Assembly: GCA_032622095.1 (NCBI GenBank)
Contig: CP136069.1
Span: 86,576,958 to 86,640,957, forward strand
Direction of reading: 5' to 3'
Length of the DNA stretch: 64,000 bases
Origin: Siphonodentalium dalli
Lineage: Eukaryota > Mollusca > Scaphopoda > Gadilida > Siphonodentaliidae
Part shown: positions 10,507 to 21,840 of the stretch, in pieces
Layout: every line of letters begins with the position of its first letter
How positions within the stretch are numbered: position 1 is the stretch's first letter
Notes under the pieces: model-generated
Database searches by the model: none
What the model was told of the DNA's origin: nothing
The model's input: the letters and a program-made list of their open reading frames with translations, nothing else
Position numbers and translations under genes: made by a program

Positions 10507-10705
10507 CGAGTTATTCGATTCACCAGGTAGGAAGTGATGAGATCAGCTGACCTGGCGCGCATGCACACTGAGGGGCCAAATTTTGCGGGATTTCACCGCA
10601 ATGAAAAGGGCGAGTTTTTCGGACCAGAAAGAGTATTCCTATCGTATTAGTAATTAATACTTCCATTTACTTATAAAACTATAATTTGAGAACTCAAATT
10701 TCTCA
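10507..10705 (-). repeat. DIRS right inverted terminal repeat
   Basis: Reverse complement of the left terminus over about 150 bp. It then extends about 40 bp further out in a sequence that is strongly matched only in the internal complementary region. Confidence 0.88.
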
Positions 10706-11378
10706 TATTGATCCTAATAATTACATGCTGTTGTCATGCTACTGTCAGTTATAGGTTGCTACGTGTAAATGTATATTATACTCATACACTATGTTCTATT
10801 GCTGTAGATTGACTTCCTAAAGTGATAGAAATCATCACCTCAAGGATTATTTTGACGAGGCACTGACTTGGTAGAGTTCAGCGCTTGGCCGGCAGCAGAA
10901 TTCGAATGCTCTGTACAAATCGGTCAGAATTTCTTGGAAATCGTGCGTTATCTTGGATATAAATTCTTGTCATTGATCATCTAACGTTCATGCATATACG
11001 TTTTTCGAAATTATGCATAGATATCATTCTTGGACTTTGGTTTTTTGAATTTAAATTCCATACAGAAAAAGTGATGTTTATTGTGTGCGCCCAATGTAAA
11101 ACATCTCACCGTGACTTCTCTGTATTTGACTCTTGGAGCTTTACAACCGAGCCCAATTACATTCTATCAGGATTTAAATTCTCTACAGTGTTCCCATGTT
11201 AAAGACTCCTATGTGTCAGATGAATGATTTTATGTGACTTTAATGTGATGTGAAAGATAAACCCCAGGAAGCAGACACGGCATTTCTCTAAAAATAATTG
11301 GATCTGTTACAGATACATTACGGTACCAGATGAGGAAATATCTCCCGATTAAGATTTTGTCTGCTTAATGTACTCGCA
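10706..11378. other. No gene recognised; may include the 5' UTR of the following LINE
   Basis: There is no convincing coding signal. The 5' boundary of the LINE that starts coding at or before 11379 could not be found, so some of this stretch may be its 5' untranslated region. Confidence 0.5.
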
Positions 11379-14300
11379 GTGTGCTCAATTCTGTATGCAC
11401 ATGTGTTCGCATGCGGTACCTGCATGACCTCGACAATGATAACATACAGCAGTGACGATCTGAGACTGTTGGGCACAGTGTTAAGACAATCACTCACACC
11501 GCATACGCTCTGTTTAATTAAATCCATTGACTTGTGCAGGGGGTCGCATAGTAAGTCAACTAAGGGACGGTGGCGAAGACGGAGAGGTGGTCGCAGAAAA
11601 AAACGACATGCACCCATTAGTGTATCACAACGTTGCCCAGGTGGAACTATAAATACTGTCCCGAGAGGCTTCATTACCTCGACGAAACATCAGCATCAGT
11701 GATATTCCACAGAACCCGCGCAAACCAATTTCTCAATATTTTGACATATCACTTTTTAACTGTCAGTCTGCCAGGAACAAAACTCACTTTGTGAGCGATC
11801 TTATCAGTGAAAGTGGCAGTGATTTATTCTTTCTAACAGAAACCTGGTTTAGAGACTCTGGCGACGAAGTCCGTATTCATGAGGCAACTCCGGAAGGGTA
11901 CCATCTAGTGTCTTTTCCATGAAAGAAGGGAAAGGGTGGTGGTGGTATTTCAGTTGCCCATAAAGTGAACTGCATTGTGAAATATAATCCCATCACAAAA
12001 TTCTCTACATTCGAGGCAGTGGAATTTCGCGTTATGACGACAGCTCGTCCAGTGATATGTGTATGTATATATAGACCCCCTCCAAGTAAAAAGAACAAAC
12101 TTAAGTTATCCGATTTTCTTAAGGACTTCAAAACTCTGATTGAACACTACTGCGTGATCGAAGGCCACATCGTGATTCTTGGTGATATCAACCTGCATTA
12201 CGACTCAATCACTGACCTAAATGTTCAGGATCTCAAATCAACACTTGCTGGAGTTGGACTTTCGCAAGTTGTTGATAAGCCAACACACAAGAAGCTGCAT
12301 ATTCTGGACTGGGTGATAATAAGGGAAGACCCGACCAACACTATCAGACCACAGGTGTTCGACCAAACGAAATCGGATCATTATGTAGTTCAATTTAATG
12401 TGGATTGTGCTAAACCTGTGTCAGCTCTAAAACGAACTATTACATCTCGAAACGTGAAGCCCATAGATTCTCTTGCGTTCTCCAGTGACTTGTCAGATGT
12501 TGTGAATTCTTTGAATACATCAACATGCGCTGAACTGACTAATGATTTAAATTCTAAACTTCTCACACTCATAAATAAGCATGCCCCTTTAACAACACAC
12601 ACCGCTAAAAGTAGGACGTCTGCACCTTGGTTGACAGAGGAGATAGTGGAAGCTAAACGCGAACGGAGGCAAACTGAACGTAAATGGAGAAAAAGTCAAC
12701 TAACAGTTCATCGTGAAATGTATTCACAGTCTAACCAACATGTTATCGATCTCATAAAACGGGCCAAATCAGAGTATTACAATGACAAAATTCAACAGTG
12801 TAAATCAACAAAGGCATTATTCAGCATCACAAATACCATGGTCGGCAAAACGAATAAATCTGTTCTCCCGAATGATCAACCTCTTGATAAACTGCCTGAT
12901 ATCTTCGCCTCTTTCTTTGAGGATAAAGTTTCTCAGCTAAGGCAGGACATAGATCAAACACCAGTGTGTGCCGAATTTGCTAAATTCACTGGAGAGAGAT
13001 TATATAGTTTCAGTCGTGTTACGCCAGAGCAAGTTATAACAGTTATGAAGTCTATGTCACCCACAACGTGTTCTTTAGATCCTATTCCAACCGAACTCCT
13101 CATACAAAACATTGATTTAATAGCGCCGGCAATTGCGGATTTAATCAATTCTTCAATGACGGAGGGCATCGTGCCTCAAAACTTTAAAGAGGCCCTTGTC
13201 ATACCGCTTTTGAAGAAGGCGAATATGGATCAAAATGTCCTAAAAAATTACAGACCGGTATCCAACCTTCCATTCGTCTCTAAAGTTCTTGAGCGGATGG
13301 TTCTGTATCAATTAAGGAATCATCTGGATAAAAACAATCTCAACGAACCATTTCAGTCAGCTTATCGAAAGCACCACAGTACGGAAACTGCTTTAATTCG
13401 CATCACGAACGATCTACTGTGTGCCGCAGATGATGGCCTTGTCTCTGCCATAGCATTCCTCGACCTTTCAGCGGCATTCGACACGATTGACCATCATATT
13501 CTCACCCACCGCTTGTCAGATACATTTGGAGTTTCTGGCACAGTCCTCTCCTGGTTCACTTCTTATCTAACTGGTCAGACGCAAACTGTGGTGATTGGTG
13601 ATGCGTGTTCGAAATCGCGATCTATTCGATACGGTGTTCCACAGGGGTCAGTTCTGGGACCCGTTTTATATTCGGCATACACACAACCTCTCGGAAGCAT
13701 AATAGCTGGTAACGGTATCAGCTACCACATGTATGCTGATGATACCCAGATGTTCATTTCTTTTAAGCAGTGCGATATAGACTTAAAACTCGCACATTTG
13801 CAGTCAGGGGTGATGCAAGTCAAACAGTGGATGGAGGTGAACAAACTTCACATCAACGAGAACATAACTGAACTAATGTTTTGTGGTACGGATCAGCCTT
13901 TAAAAGCTATCAAGGTTACCTCCCTACGCATTGGCAGCGCCGACATCGAATTCTCAGATAACGCCAAAAATTTAGGAGTGATTTTAGACAAAGGACTGTC
14001 CATGAAGTCCCATATAAACACACTGTGCAAGTCCTTATTTCTGGAACTTCGGCGTATTTCTCATATGCGATCACATCTGTCGGTAGAATCCACGAAGACT
14101 TTGATCTCTTCATTTGTATTTTCACGACTGGATTATTGCAATGCTCTATTCGCTGGTCTGCCACAAGATCAATTGGCAAAGCTGCAGAGAATAATTAACA
14201 TTTCGGCTCGCATTGCTCTACGAAAACATAAATTTGACCACGTCACACCTCTTCTCGCGAAACTACACTATCTTCCAATTGAAGCTCGAATTGATTATAA

Positions 14301-14616
14301 ATGTGCCACTTTTTGTTATAGGAAATTCCCAAATGACATCACAAAGCCTTTGCCGGTTTATATTGACTCTATTCTCAATATGTACTCTCCGCCGCGCGAA
14401 TTGCGATCAGAAGATCTAAATCTGATGGCTGTTCCTAGACGTGACTCGGAAAACTACGGAAGACGATCATTTGAATATCATGCTCCGTCCGTCTGGAATG
14501 GGCTACAGGCCGACACAAAGAAAGCCGATACCATGGACACTTTTAAAACATTACTTAAATCGGAACTTTTCAAATTCTACTATGGAAACGTCGTCCCTGA
14601 GAGTGATGCCTCTTAG
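11379..14616 (+). pseudogene. CR1/L2-type LINE ORF2: endonuclease-reverse transcriptase, one frameshift and one stop
   Basis: It would nick target DNA and copy LINE RNA there. The N-terminal leader (11379-11702, frame 3) includes a basic stretch GRWRRRRGGRRKKR, common in this group. A frameshift near 11700 leads to the apurinic-like endonuclease in frame 1: NCQSARNKT (from 11761), LTETWF, then a TGA at 11920-11922 (probably a decayed CGA Arg codon). After that 883 codons are open from 11965. Residues in that part: GDINLH at 73, SDH at 137, RT motifs NYRPVSNLPFVSK, FQSAYRKHHSTETA, the catalytic Asp at 500 (LDLSAAFD), GVPQGSVLGP and YADD from 590, followed by the C-terminal LDYCNALFAGLP block. 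Catalytic residues that can be checked are intact. The RT type and 3' tail suggest L2 or CR1; the exact clade is uncertain. Confidence 0.9.
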
Positions 14617-14740
14617 TTCTGCACATGTTTATTACGTGACCCACTTGTATATTGCATATTTGTGCGTGAACTTGTGTTGTGGCCGAGCGCTTTGGGCCTT
14701 TTGGGAAAAGCGCTATATAAATGTTCTCTATTATTATTAT
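11379..14740 (+). mobile_element. CR1/L2-type LINE, long copy
   Basis: A long non-LTR retrotransposon copy with endonuclease and reverse transcriptase and a short 3' UTR. The 3' end carries 'GCGCTATATAAATG' and a TTATTATTAT tail, which is characteristic of L2-like elements. The tail ends at 14740 exactly where a minisatellite begins. The 5' end and target-site duplication were not identified. With one stop codon and one frameshift it is a relatively young but inactive copy. Confidence 0.85.
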
Positions 14741-15043
14741 CTCACGAGAGGAGAACCCCCATACACTACTCAGAACAGTTAACCATTGCATTTATTATAT
14801 TTACGAGGCACTGGCATCTCACGAGAGGATAAAACCCATACACTACTCAGAACAGTTAACCATTGCATTTATTATATTTACGAGGCACTGGCATCTCACG
14901 AGAGGATAAAACCCATACACTACTCAGAACACTGGCATCTCACGAGAGGAGAAAACCCATACACTACTCAGAACACTGGCATCTCACGAGAGGAGAAAAC
15001 CCATACACTACTCAGAACAGTTAACCATTGCATTTATTATATT
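14741..15043 (+). repeat. Compound minisatellite, 77-bp and 44-bp units
   Basis: Five units begin with CTCACGAGAGGA: 14741-14817 (77 bp), 14818-14894 (77), 14895-14938 (44), 14939-14982 (44), and 14983 to about 15043 (partial). The 44-bp unit equals the 77-bp unit minus a 33-bp block containing AACCATTGCATTTATTATAT. The final unit contains the block again. It directly abuts the TTATTATTAT tail of the LINE. Frames reading SHERIKPIHYSE are by-products. Confidence 0.92.
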
Positions 15044-16137
15044 TTCTATATCAGTTTGTTACGATCCGAACCACAATGAAACACATACGTTCTTAAAGCT
15101 ACAACATCACCAGCCATTTCTGTTCAAATAATGTGCAAAGATACCGAATGACACACAAATTGAAGTCATGACGGAGTGCTGAGTGTAGGATAAAACGTTC
15201 GTTCTTCTGGTAGTGGGGATAGATTTATATTTTGACATAAAAAGTTTGACAAAAATATAATGACATATTATATTTATCAGCCTACTCAAACTCCAGCTAA
15301 TACAAAAATATAAAGCTAATCTTAGACCAGATATCTCACAACACATTTGTATTACCTTCCAACCCTATTCCTATCCTGCATTTTGCTCTATTTCTATTTT
15401 GAGTAATCATAACATTGATGACACTGAAATAATGAACACACAAAATATAAACTGGTTCAGTGAAATTATATATTGAGAAAAAAATATTTACATTAATATG
15501 GCAAGATACTTTATTATAGTTACAACATGTATACAGTACTGAAAACTCTAGTACACATAGCGATTATGTTTTTGACAAAATCAGTTGGGCAATTAGCACA
15601 TGTATTATAGCCAGAGCGTTCATCTATTTGGAAGTCATTCACCTATTGGAAGGTGACAGTATGGAAATCATTAGCAATGATGTCTAATAGGTGCCCATAC
15701 AATTTCATAGACCTGTATATCGGGACTGCATACTAACATTGATAAAGCCAGAAAATCATCCGCAACATGGTAGCCGACTGATGCTTAAACATAATATGAT
15801 GCCATGACATCGCTCAAAGGGGGCTAGCTACCAGGGTATGTAATTTTCCGGGGGTCGGCATTGAATGAGTTAACATGTTCAGTGGTCACAGATACATATA
15901 TTAAAAATAATGTCATTATTGGAGTAAATATGACCTAAAATTCATCTTTACTTGTTTTAGCGATGTAATTTGTTTTGATAAACACATGCGATTGTTAAAA
16001 GTTTTATAGTGAGGAGGAGTATCCACCTGTGAATTAAATCCCCCTGTGCTTGATGATTCTCGGCCATCTTTAATTATTAAACCCCAATTCTAGAATTGTC
16101 ACTCTTTAATATTTTGTTCTAAAATTAAAAAATTCCC
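15044..16137. other. No gene recognised
   Basis: AT-rich sequence with only short, low-quality open frames. No recognisable repeat family was spotted. Confidence 0.55.
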
Positions 16138-16318
16138 ATTCATTCATTCATTGTGTGGTTTATGGGAGTTAACCATCATTTAAACCAGCAAGGCCATATC
16201 ACGATGTTGTTAGTTTTAACCCTTCTATGACTGCACCAACCCCAGAAAAACAAGAACTGGATGGCTTATCGCAGCCTAATGCACCATGCATATGAGCGAC
16301 TGAGCCACACACCCCTCC
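16138..16318 (-). mobile_element. Relic of the tRNA-derived SINE
   Basis: It shares 'AAGGCCATATCACGA' and GTTTTAA with the tail side of the SINE at 53672-53975, and starts with a CATTCATT tail on the plus strand. At its other end 'CGACTGAGCCAC' resembles the SINE's box A side. The centre is strongly diverged or deleted, so this is tentative. Confidence 0.45.
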
Positions 16319-16391
16319 ACTCACATGTAGACATATTCATGCAGACATTAAGTTAAACAGACATCACAAATCTGCTAGTTTTATTTAATAA

Positions 16392-16533
16392 CCCTTTCAG
16401 TGCCAAGTCTGATTTTTGTAACAACCCATATTTCCTTGATCATTTTTCAAATTTATTGATTATAATAATGTGATACACTGATGGAAAGAGCTCTAAGAGG
16501 TTGATACAAAATTCGGACTTGGCACTGAAAGGG
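16392..16533. mobile_element. piggyBac-type MITE, family B (deleted copy)
   Basis: Inverted ends CCCTTTCAGTGCCAAGTC and GACTTGGCACTGAAAGGG, about 142 bp. Flanks ATAA and TTAT are one step from TTAA. Compared with the 19576 copy it has lost much of the right arm. Confidence 0.7.
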
Positions 16534-17363
16534 TTATCTTATGACGATTACTCACCTCGATCTTTGAGCTCTTTATTTAATGAATTTATCACTGAAGCAA
16601 ACCGTTGCTGATTCGATGTTAACACCTCCATGTTGTGTCCAGGGATAAACAGTTCACAACAGTTTTGTTTAGCTAGGTCATTGTACACAGCTTATACACA
16701 CAAGTCTCTATATGAAATCGTATGTAAACATGTGCAACATATCATCCACATGTTTGTGTCAGTTTTGGTCAGAATTCCTAATATTTCAATGCAGATAAAT
16801 ACAAAATCCACCGACTACTAAATCCAATATGTCTGTTGTTTTGGAACAACCATAGGAATCTTGTTATACTGAGTCCACTGACCACTATGTATATTCGTTC
16901 AGAGCAACCATTGAAATCTTGTCCTTTATTTTCCTTATTGACTGCAGCAGAAAGTCGTGATATCGAAGCTATTGCTCTCAAAGGGCCGGATATCAATATT
17001 CATTAAACTGGAGAACCACCACCGAGACCATGTCATCTGTGTATGTCACACACGTATTCTACACACACATCATATTCAGCTGCCAGGGACCGAGTAACTT
17101 GATTATCTACTCTGAAAATGATTAATTGATTCATTAGATGGGACCTCAGATGGAGTTCAGCTCCAGTGTGGATGCCAGAAAATCCAAGACTTAAGAGCGA
17201 CAGGAAGTGAACATAAATTTGATTGGAAAAACCAATAACTCAGTTAATGTGGGAATATACTGGATCCGTTTCAAATTGCCAGGAAAGTTACTAAGTGGGC
17301 TGATTACTAATAGAACACTTCAGGGAATTTAATTTCATTGTACATGTAGTATATCTCACATAT
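16534..17363. other. No gene recognised
   Basis: No coding or repeat family was recognised apart from two loosely similar short phrases (GAACAACCATAGGAATCTTG near 16842 and GAGCAACCATTGAAATCTTG near 16902). Confidence 0.5.
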
Positions 17364-17578
17364 AGAGTAATGCCCTAAATAATCGACTCCTTAACCACAG
17401 CAGAATTATGGGTAACATTTCAGGATTTAGTCAGAAATATGGCTTGTTGCCATTCATTGGAAAGCTCTCCCCGAGAGCTTTTCGATGAATGGCAACAAGC
17501 CATATTTCCGACTAAATCCTGAAAAGTTACCCATAATTCTGCTGTGGTTAAGGAGTCGATTATTTAGGGCATTACTGT
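17364..17578. mobile_element. Palindromic MITE, CAGTAATGCCC family, full length
   Basis: A ~215-bp near-perfect palindrome. Each arm reads from TAATGCCCTAAATAATCGAC through CTTAACCACAGCAGAATTAT and GGATTTAGTCGGAAATATGG to AAAGCTCTC at the centre. It ends in TACAGTAATG-like sequence, so a TA target duplication with CAGT termini is likely, which fits a Tc1/mariner-mobilised MITE. No ORF. This is the best reference copy for the many partial copies in the window. Confidence 0.8.
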
Positions 17579-17967
17579 AGATGCACTTATACCTTGTAAT
17601 TCTCCTATCTCATACATTATGAAACATATACCGGTATGCATATGTATGAGGGCAGGTACATTATTTAGAAGAATAACATGACACAAAACTATTTTGATTG
17701 AACCCCAATGTGGTAGTCAGGTTTCCGACCATTCAGGTAGTTTTGCCATTTAAAAAAATCGAAGAATTCACTTCCTCAACTTTTCAATCCAAGAAAGAAG
17801 ATTTTAAATGCACCAGTCAAATTTGAATGATTGAGAGAGATGTACCAGTGTTACTAAATAAAACAGAACAATTTTCAGAAGGATATCTAAAACAGCAACA
17901 ATTGCAGAGGGATGATAAATTATTCACGAAATACTATCCAAAGTAATCTGTACACATTTTTTTTTAA
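17579..17967. other. No gene recognised
   Basis: AT-rich; nothing identifiable. Confidence 0.5.
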
Positions 17968-18422
17968 ATATATACTTTCCAAATGTTTATTATAAATAAA
18001 GTTCTGAAAGCATAGAGATATCTCTAAAGTGCTGGGGTATTCATATGGGCATATCAAACAGTCTTACTCAACTTAGCTATTTTCATATATTTCGTATCCA
18101 AATTGGCAACACATAATGCCGTTCTTATAATAAAGTCACATGCAGCGAGTCTCATGGCAGATCATTTCCGTTTGTTGATCAGTGATTAATTTAGTCCTAT
18201 ATTTAATGGTGGACTATAATTGGTTTAGCAATATTTACCTTGACATTGTAAGCCAGTGCATTCTCTTATATATGCGAGGCTCCCTATGGGAGAAAAATTA
18301 TATGAAAATACCTAAGTTGAGCAAGACTATTTATTTGGTATGCCCATATGAATACCCCACCACTTTAGAGATATCTCCATGCGTTCAGAACATTTATAAT
18401 GACATTTTGAATGTATACAGTA
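17968..18422. mobile_element. Palindromic element of ~455 bp with ~125-bp arms
   Basis: The left arm (about 17970-18095) and right arm (about 18295-18422) are inverted, sharing for example GAGATATCTCTAAAGTG with CACTTTAGAGATATCTC and TTCATATGGGCATA with TATGCCCATATGAA. The spacer carries a fragment of the family A piggyBac-type MITE (18228-18297: CCAGTGCATTCTCTTATATA). The transposon family is unknown. Confidence 0.65.
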
Positions 18423-18457
18423 TTATAAAATGTGTACAGCTGGTGCAGCATTAAAGA

Positions 18458-18606
18458 TCCTGTGCCAATGCATTATCTTATATATGCCTTGCATATATAA
18501 GAGAATGCACTGGCTTACACAATCAATATTTTTTAGGCCAACGCGTTCTCTTATGCAGCGAAGCTCACCATGTGAGACTCACAAAAATATGCATTGGCAC
18601 AGGGTG
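18458..18606. mobile_element. Fragment of piggyBac-type MITE family A
   Basis: Contains 'CCTGTGCCAATGCATTATCT', TATATAAGAGAATGCACTGG and a terminal ATGCATTGGCACAGG, i.e. the internal hairpin modules of family A without its TTAA-flanked ends. Confidence 0.65.
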
Positions 18607-19413
18607 GCAGTGCCAGTCATTTTAAAAACAAGCATCGACAATTGCGATTGCAAATCAAATGTTTTAGTTGAAAATCTGAAGGCCTCATATCCCTTTACAG
18701 AAATTTATCAGATTGAGCAGAATTAAGTTAACAGGCGCCATCACAGAATTTAGAAATCGGAGAACATTATAATCAAAGAAAGAATAATTTGAACTGTCAC
18801 AATAAAATGAAAACCACTCAGGAGATGAACTCTCAAGATGAACCGTCAATACCATGAACATAATTCTTAACCAGTGGCAATTCTGAGGAGAAAGAACACA
18901 CTAATCCTTGGAACAACCAAGTGCACCACGCAACAACAAACAGCAAGGATGCAGTCGGCAATCAGTGCAAGTTAGTTCAAACAAAATAAATCAATCAGAG
19001 TGCGATATCCATTCCAGTCTGAATTCCCATCCACAAAACGATTTGGCAATCTTCAATTAGAAGATATACATCACTATGGAAACCGCACATGGTTTCCAAA
19101 AATCCATTCAAAAGGTACACAGAGATGATAATCACAGGCAGTACACCTGCCACCAGCCTGCTGCTTGCTTTTGTTTAGAACAAACCCACCATAATTTATT
19201 CTTCATGAGCAGACCACTGATGAGGCTGATGATTTCATCTATGACAAATAGTTCATTTGATATTTATCATCCCTGTGTACTCATGATCACTATACACAGT
19301 GCAGGGGAAGCAACTCATTGTTGCAATGGAACTACAGGAATCACAAAGTCAATAGAAATAAGAATATTCCACAATATTGAATGTTTCTGTAATCCATCAG
19401 ACAGGGATATGAG
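18607..19413. other. No gene recognised
   Basis: No coding signal. The open frame 19076-19657 runs from here into the palindromic element and is not believed. Confidence 0.5.
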
Positions 19414-20133
19414 TAGATCATGCCATGAATCTCTAGATTCTCTACCATGTTTAACGTCCGTAGAGATCATATTCCACCAGTACAAAACCTTGGAACTTTT
19501 TGAAGTTTTGACAGGGAACATTAGTCGAAAAAATAATGCAGGGAATATATTTCTTAGTTATTATGGGTTCCTCAACCCTTTCAGTGCCAAGTCCGATTTT
19601 TGTATCAACCCATATTTCCTTGATAATTTTTCAAATTTATTGATTATAATAATGTGATATATTGATGGAAAGAGCTCTAAGAGCTTTTTCCATCAATGTA
19701 TCATTTTATTATAATCAATAAATTTTAAAAATGATCAAGGAAATATGGGTTGATACAAAAATCGGACATGGCACTGAAAGGGTTAATAATGTACCTCACT
19801 GTTGGTGAAGGTCCCATCTCAAACTTTTACGATTTAAATAAATTTGTGAGGAATTTTGCTTTGCGTCACTTACAATTATGGAATTTCTGCTGGCTAATTA
19901 ATTCATTGTTTATTGCGATATCGGCTCACAAATATCATGGAAAAGCATTCAATTCTGAATCGGACATTCACCTACAGTGAAGTACATTATTAAGGAACAC
20001 ATAACAACTAAGAAATATATTCCCCACGTTATTTTTTCGACTTTATAAGGTTTCAAAAAGTTCCAAGGTTTTGTACCGGTGAAATATGATCTCTACGGGC
20101 GTTAGCCATAGTAGAGATTCATGGCATGATCTA
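19414..20133. mobile_element. Palindromic TAGATCATG element, interrupted by a MITE
   Basis: Its ends are inverted (TAGATCATGCCATGAATCTC and GAGATTCATGGCATGATCTA), and the subterminal parts 'GAAATATATT' and 'AAAAAATAA' also mirror each other. A closely related uninterrupted copy lies at 59822-60332 and a diverged one at about 23970-24395. A family B piggyBac-type MITE sits inside at 19576-19782. Flanking TA on both sides is plausible as target duplication. No ORF. Confidence 0.75.
19576..19782. mobile_element. piggyBac-type MITE, family B, nested
   Basis: A 207-bp palindrome with ends CCCTTTCAGTGCCAAGTCCG and GGACATGGCACTGAAAGGG. Flanks are TCAA on the left (one change from TTAA) and TTAA on the right (19783-19786). 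The host element's other copy at 59822 shows an unoccupied CCTTAATAATG at the same spot. Confidence 0.85.
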
Positions 20134-20190
20134 TCATGTGGGGTGTGTACAACATATAATTTCCAACTGCATCTCTTCTTATACCAAACC

Positions 20191-20211
20191 GCCCCCACCC
20201 CCCCCCCCCTC
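20191..20211 (-). repeat. Poly-C (poly-G on minus strand) tract
   Basis: A run of C interrupted by single A and T. One of six such tracts in the window. Confidence 0.8.
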
Positions 20212-20284
20212 CAATTGGATATTTTCCAAATGATGACCATTTCAGTCAAATAATAGAATTAATATAATATATTATATAGAGTTC

Positions 20285-21190
20285 CCAGTTTAGGTATAGA
20301 ATCTACAACTCGTCCCCAGTTTATAAAAGCAGTTGCAGACGGCGGTATCCCCCGCCGAAATGTGCAGTTGGGGAAGTGTATTCTCAATAATGTTTGCGTT
20401 CTCAGTATGTGCTAAACAAGAGGTAGGATTTTGTCAAAAAGCCTGGCTTGCGAACTCATTTTAGGACTGACATTTGTGGAAATTAGCCATGTGACGTCGT
20501 CCATTTGCACAAGTCCAATAACTCTGCTGAAAATATACGGCCGGGCCTGGTTTGCGAACTCATTCTAGATACTGGTCATGTGAACTCATATACCAAAAAT
20601 CTTTTAAATCCGTTGACATTTGTTGTAATGAGCCATGTGACGTCGTCTATTTGCTATTTGGTAAATTCGACAAAAATAATAAACAAAGTCCAATAACTCC
20701 GGTAAAAATATCCGGCCGGACCTGGCTTGCGAACTCATTCTAGGTAATGGTCAGGTGAACTCATATACCAAATATTTTTGAAATCCGTTGAGATTTGTGG
20801 AAATGAGCCCTGTGACGTCGTCTATTTGCTATTTGTTAAATTTGACCAAAATAATAAACAAAGTCCAATAACTCTGGTAAAACTATCCAGCCGGACCTGG
20901 CTTGCGAAACTAGGTAATGGTCAGGTGAACTCATATACCGCAAATCTTTGAAATCCGTTGACATTTGTTCAAGTTATGACTCTTACAAATTCGGGACAGA
21001 CGGACGGACAGACGGACAGACGGACGGACGGAACCCAATACTATATCCCCCGCAAATTTTAAATTTGGTGGGGGATAATAAGAATTTACAAAGCCATAAG
21101 CTTGGTCCAGACCTATTTTACAAGACTCGTTTTGTAAATTCCGCTATAATCTGGGGACGAGTTGCAGATTTTATTTATTACATGGTCCAA
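20285..21190 (+). mobile_element. Tandem-core (pearl/HINE-like) element B, 175-bp units
   Basis: Three core units of 175 bp are marked by TCCAATAACTC at 20514, 20689 and 20864. They are followed by an ACGG/ACAG microsatellite (20997-21032) and a stem-loop (TATCCCCC...GGGGGATA, 21043-21077). Flanking stretches at about 20305-20335 and 21150-21175 are inverted (CAACTCGTCCCCAG and CTGGGGACGAGTTG). Same architecture as element A with unrelated core sequence. No ORF of interest. Assignment to pearl/HINE is inference from architecture. Confidence 0.6.
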
Positions 21191-21528
21191 AACCTCGACA
21201 AAATCAACAACTGGGACACCAAACTAACATCGGCTTCTATAAGGCATGCGATGACATAACACTTGAAAATCAAGTCTATGGCATTGAAATTAGGTTCATT
21301 AATAATGGTTGTAGTGCACACTGCCCCCTGTTACATACAATTGTCACACTGCAATAGGTCCCAGTCTATACTTATGTAATTTAAAAGACTATAATTGGGA
21401 CAGTTGCACCCCCATTTCACACAAGGGAAATGTTGTTGAAAAATTAGATTATCGTCAAATGCAGTCAATACTCTATCAATATGTGATATAAATAGGGTTC
21501 TGTTTTAATGGGTAACTTGGTACATGTA
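21191..21528. other. No gene recognised
   Basis: Non-coding. Short inverted phrases GTCCCAGTCTATA and AGACTATAATTGGGAC at about 21358-21402. Confidence 0.5.
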
Positions 21529-21643
21529 CAGTAATGGCGAGAGCTTTCCGATTAATGGCAACAAGCCATATTTCCGACTAAATCCTGAAAAATTACCCAT
21601 AATTCTGCTGTGGTTAAGGAGTCGATTACTTGGAGCATTACTG
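21529..21643 (-). mobile_element. CAGTAATGCCC MITE, left arm deleted
   Basis: CAGTAATG is joined directly to the central GAGAGCTTTCCGAT, then the full right arm runs to GCATTACTG, with TA on both sides (21527-21528 and 21644-21645). A complete element end-to-end with an internal deletion. Confidence 0.75.
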
Positions 21644-21730
21644 TATGTGTCGTTTTCCACTGGTTTGAAGATATCCCAACCAGATACAACTATTATCAAC
21701 ATCAAAAGCATATGTATAATTGATTATGTA

Positions 21731-21840
21731 CAGTAATGCCCTAAATAATTGATTCCTTAACCACAGCAGAATTATGGGTAACTTTTCAGGATTTAGTCGG
21801 AAATATGGCTTGTTGCCATTCATCGGAAAGCTCTCACTGA
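21731..21840 (+). mobile_element. CAGTAATGCCC MITE, left half only
   Basis: Runs from CAGTAATGCCCTAAATAATT to AAAGCTCTCACTGAG and stops at the palindrome centre. Confidence 0.75.

Larger units (their letters stand above)
5589..10705 (+). mobile_element. DIRS-type tyrosine-recombinase retrotransposon, near full length, degenerate
   Basis: This ~5.1 kb element has the hallmark DIRS plan: inverted, unequal termini (5589-5765 and 10507-10705), an internal complementary region (10354-10459), and gag-like, RT-RNase H and tyrosine-recombinase coding regions in that order. Boundaries are taken from the internal complementary region, which joins the complements of the two outer ends at a shared CTCA. 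CTCA occurs at 5589-5592 and 10702-10705. There is no clear target-site duplication, as expected for recombinase-mediated insertion of a circle. It sits 23 bp from a piggyBac-type MITE. Several frameshifts and a stop codon make this copy probably non-autonomous. Confidence 0.92.

Noticed and set aside
14721-15079. Repeating SHERIKPIHYSE-type frames after the LINE
   Set aside because: Translation of the minisatellite; not a protein.
19076-19657. 193-codon frame
   Set aside because: Spans unrelated sequence, the edge of a palindromic element and a MITE; no recognisable domain.
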